From NCBI GenBank assembly GCA_045595795.1, contig JAZOBC010000019.1:1-14694 (forward strand): a stretch of DNA of 14,694 nucleotides, written 5' to 3'. Position 1 is the stretch's first letter. Each line of letters opens with the position of its first letter. Origin of the DNA: UMGS755 sp045595795. Its GTDB lineage: Bacteria; Bacillota; Clostridia; UBA1381; UBA9506. The notes under the pieces are model-generated. The model did not search any database, was not told where the DNA came from, and saw only the letters and a program-made list of their open reading frames with translations. This document shows positions 14,686 to 14,694 of this stretch, piece after piece. The translations under genes were made by a program, and so were the position numbers.

Positions 14686-14694
14686 ATTTGCTTC

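Overview
The window looks like chromosomal DNA of a low-to-moderate GC anaerobic Firmicute, most likely a member of Clostridia. The grounds are the rsmB-rlmN-prpC-prkC-rsgA-rpe-thiN gene order, strong AGGAGG-type ribosome binding sites, sigma-A-like promoters and a clostridial style of iron alcohol dehydrogenase and class 3 aldehyde dehydrogenase. I cannot name a genus from sequence alone.

Layout. Positions 1-291 (minus) hold the N-terminal part of a neutral-ceramidase-like protein cut by the window edge, with its own promoter and a 13-bp direct repeat upstream. Positions 532-9150 (minus) hold one apparent transcription unit read from a promoter near 9195-9223: rsmB, rlmN, a PP2C phosphatase, a PASTA Ser/Thr kinase, rsgA, rpe, thiN and then glnA. 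This couples rRNA methylation, ribosome maturation and kinase/phosphatase signalling with pentose-phosphate, thiamine and nitrogen metabolism. The first seven genes form a well-known Firmicutes cluster; glnA at the end is an unusual partner, as is the asparaginase-like gene upstream where def/fmt would often be. Positions 9312-10304 (minus) hold that asparaginase-like gene, with its own promoter and a strong intrinsic terminator.

On the plus strand, 10503-13548 encodes a MarR-type regulator, an iron-containing alcohol dehydrogenase and a class 3 aldehyde dehydrogenase, tightly packed behind a sigma-A promoter with a perfect 15-bp palindrome just downstream of the -10. This looks like a self-regulated operon for oxidising (or reducing) alcohols and aldehydes. 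It is followed by a DegV/FakB-type fatty-acid-binding protein (13676-14506). A plausible but unproven reading is a fatty alcohol/aldehyde to fatty acid salvage module.

The last 188 bases (14507-14694) have no gene but are densely structured: four hairpins, a long nested imperfect inverted repeat and a terminal U-tract. This is the least explained part of the window and may be a REP/MITE-like element or a structured RNA. No tRNA, rRNA, CRISPR array or transposase gene was seen.
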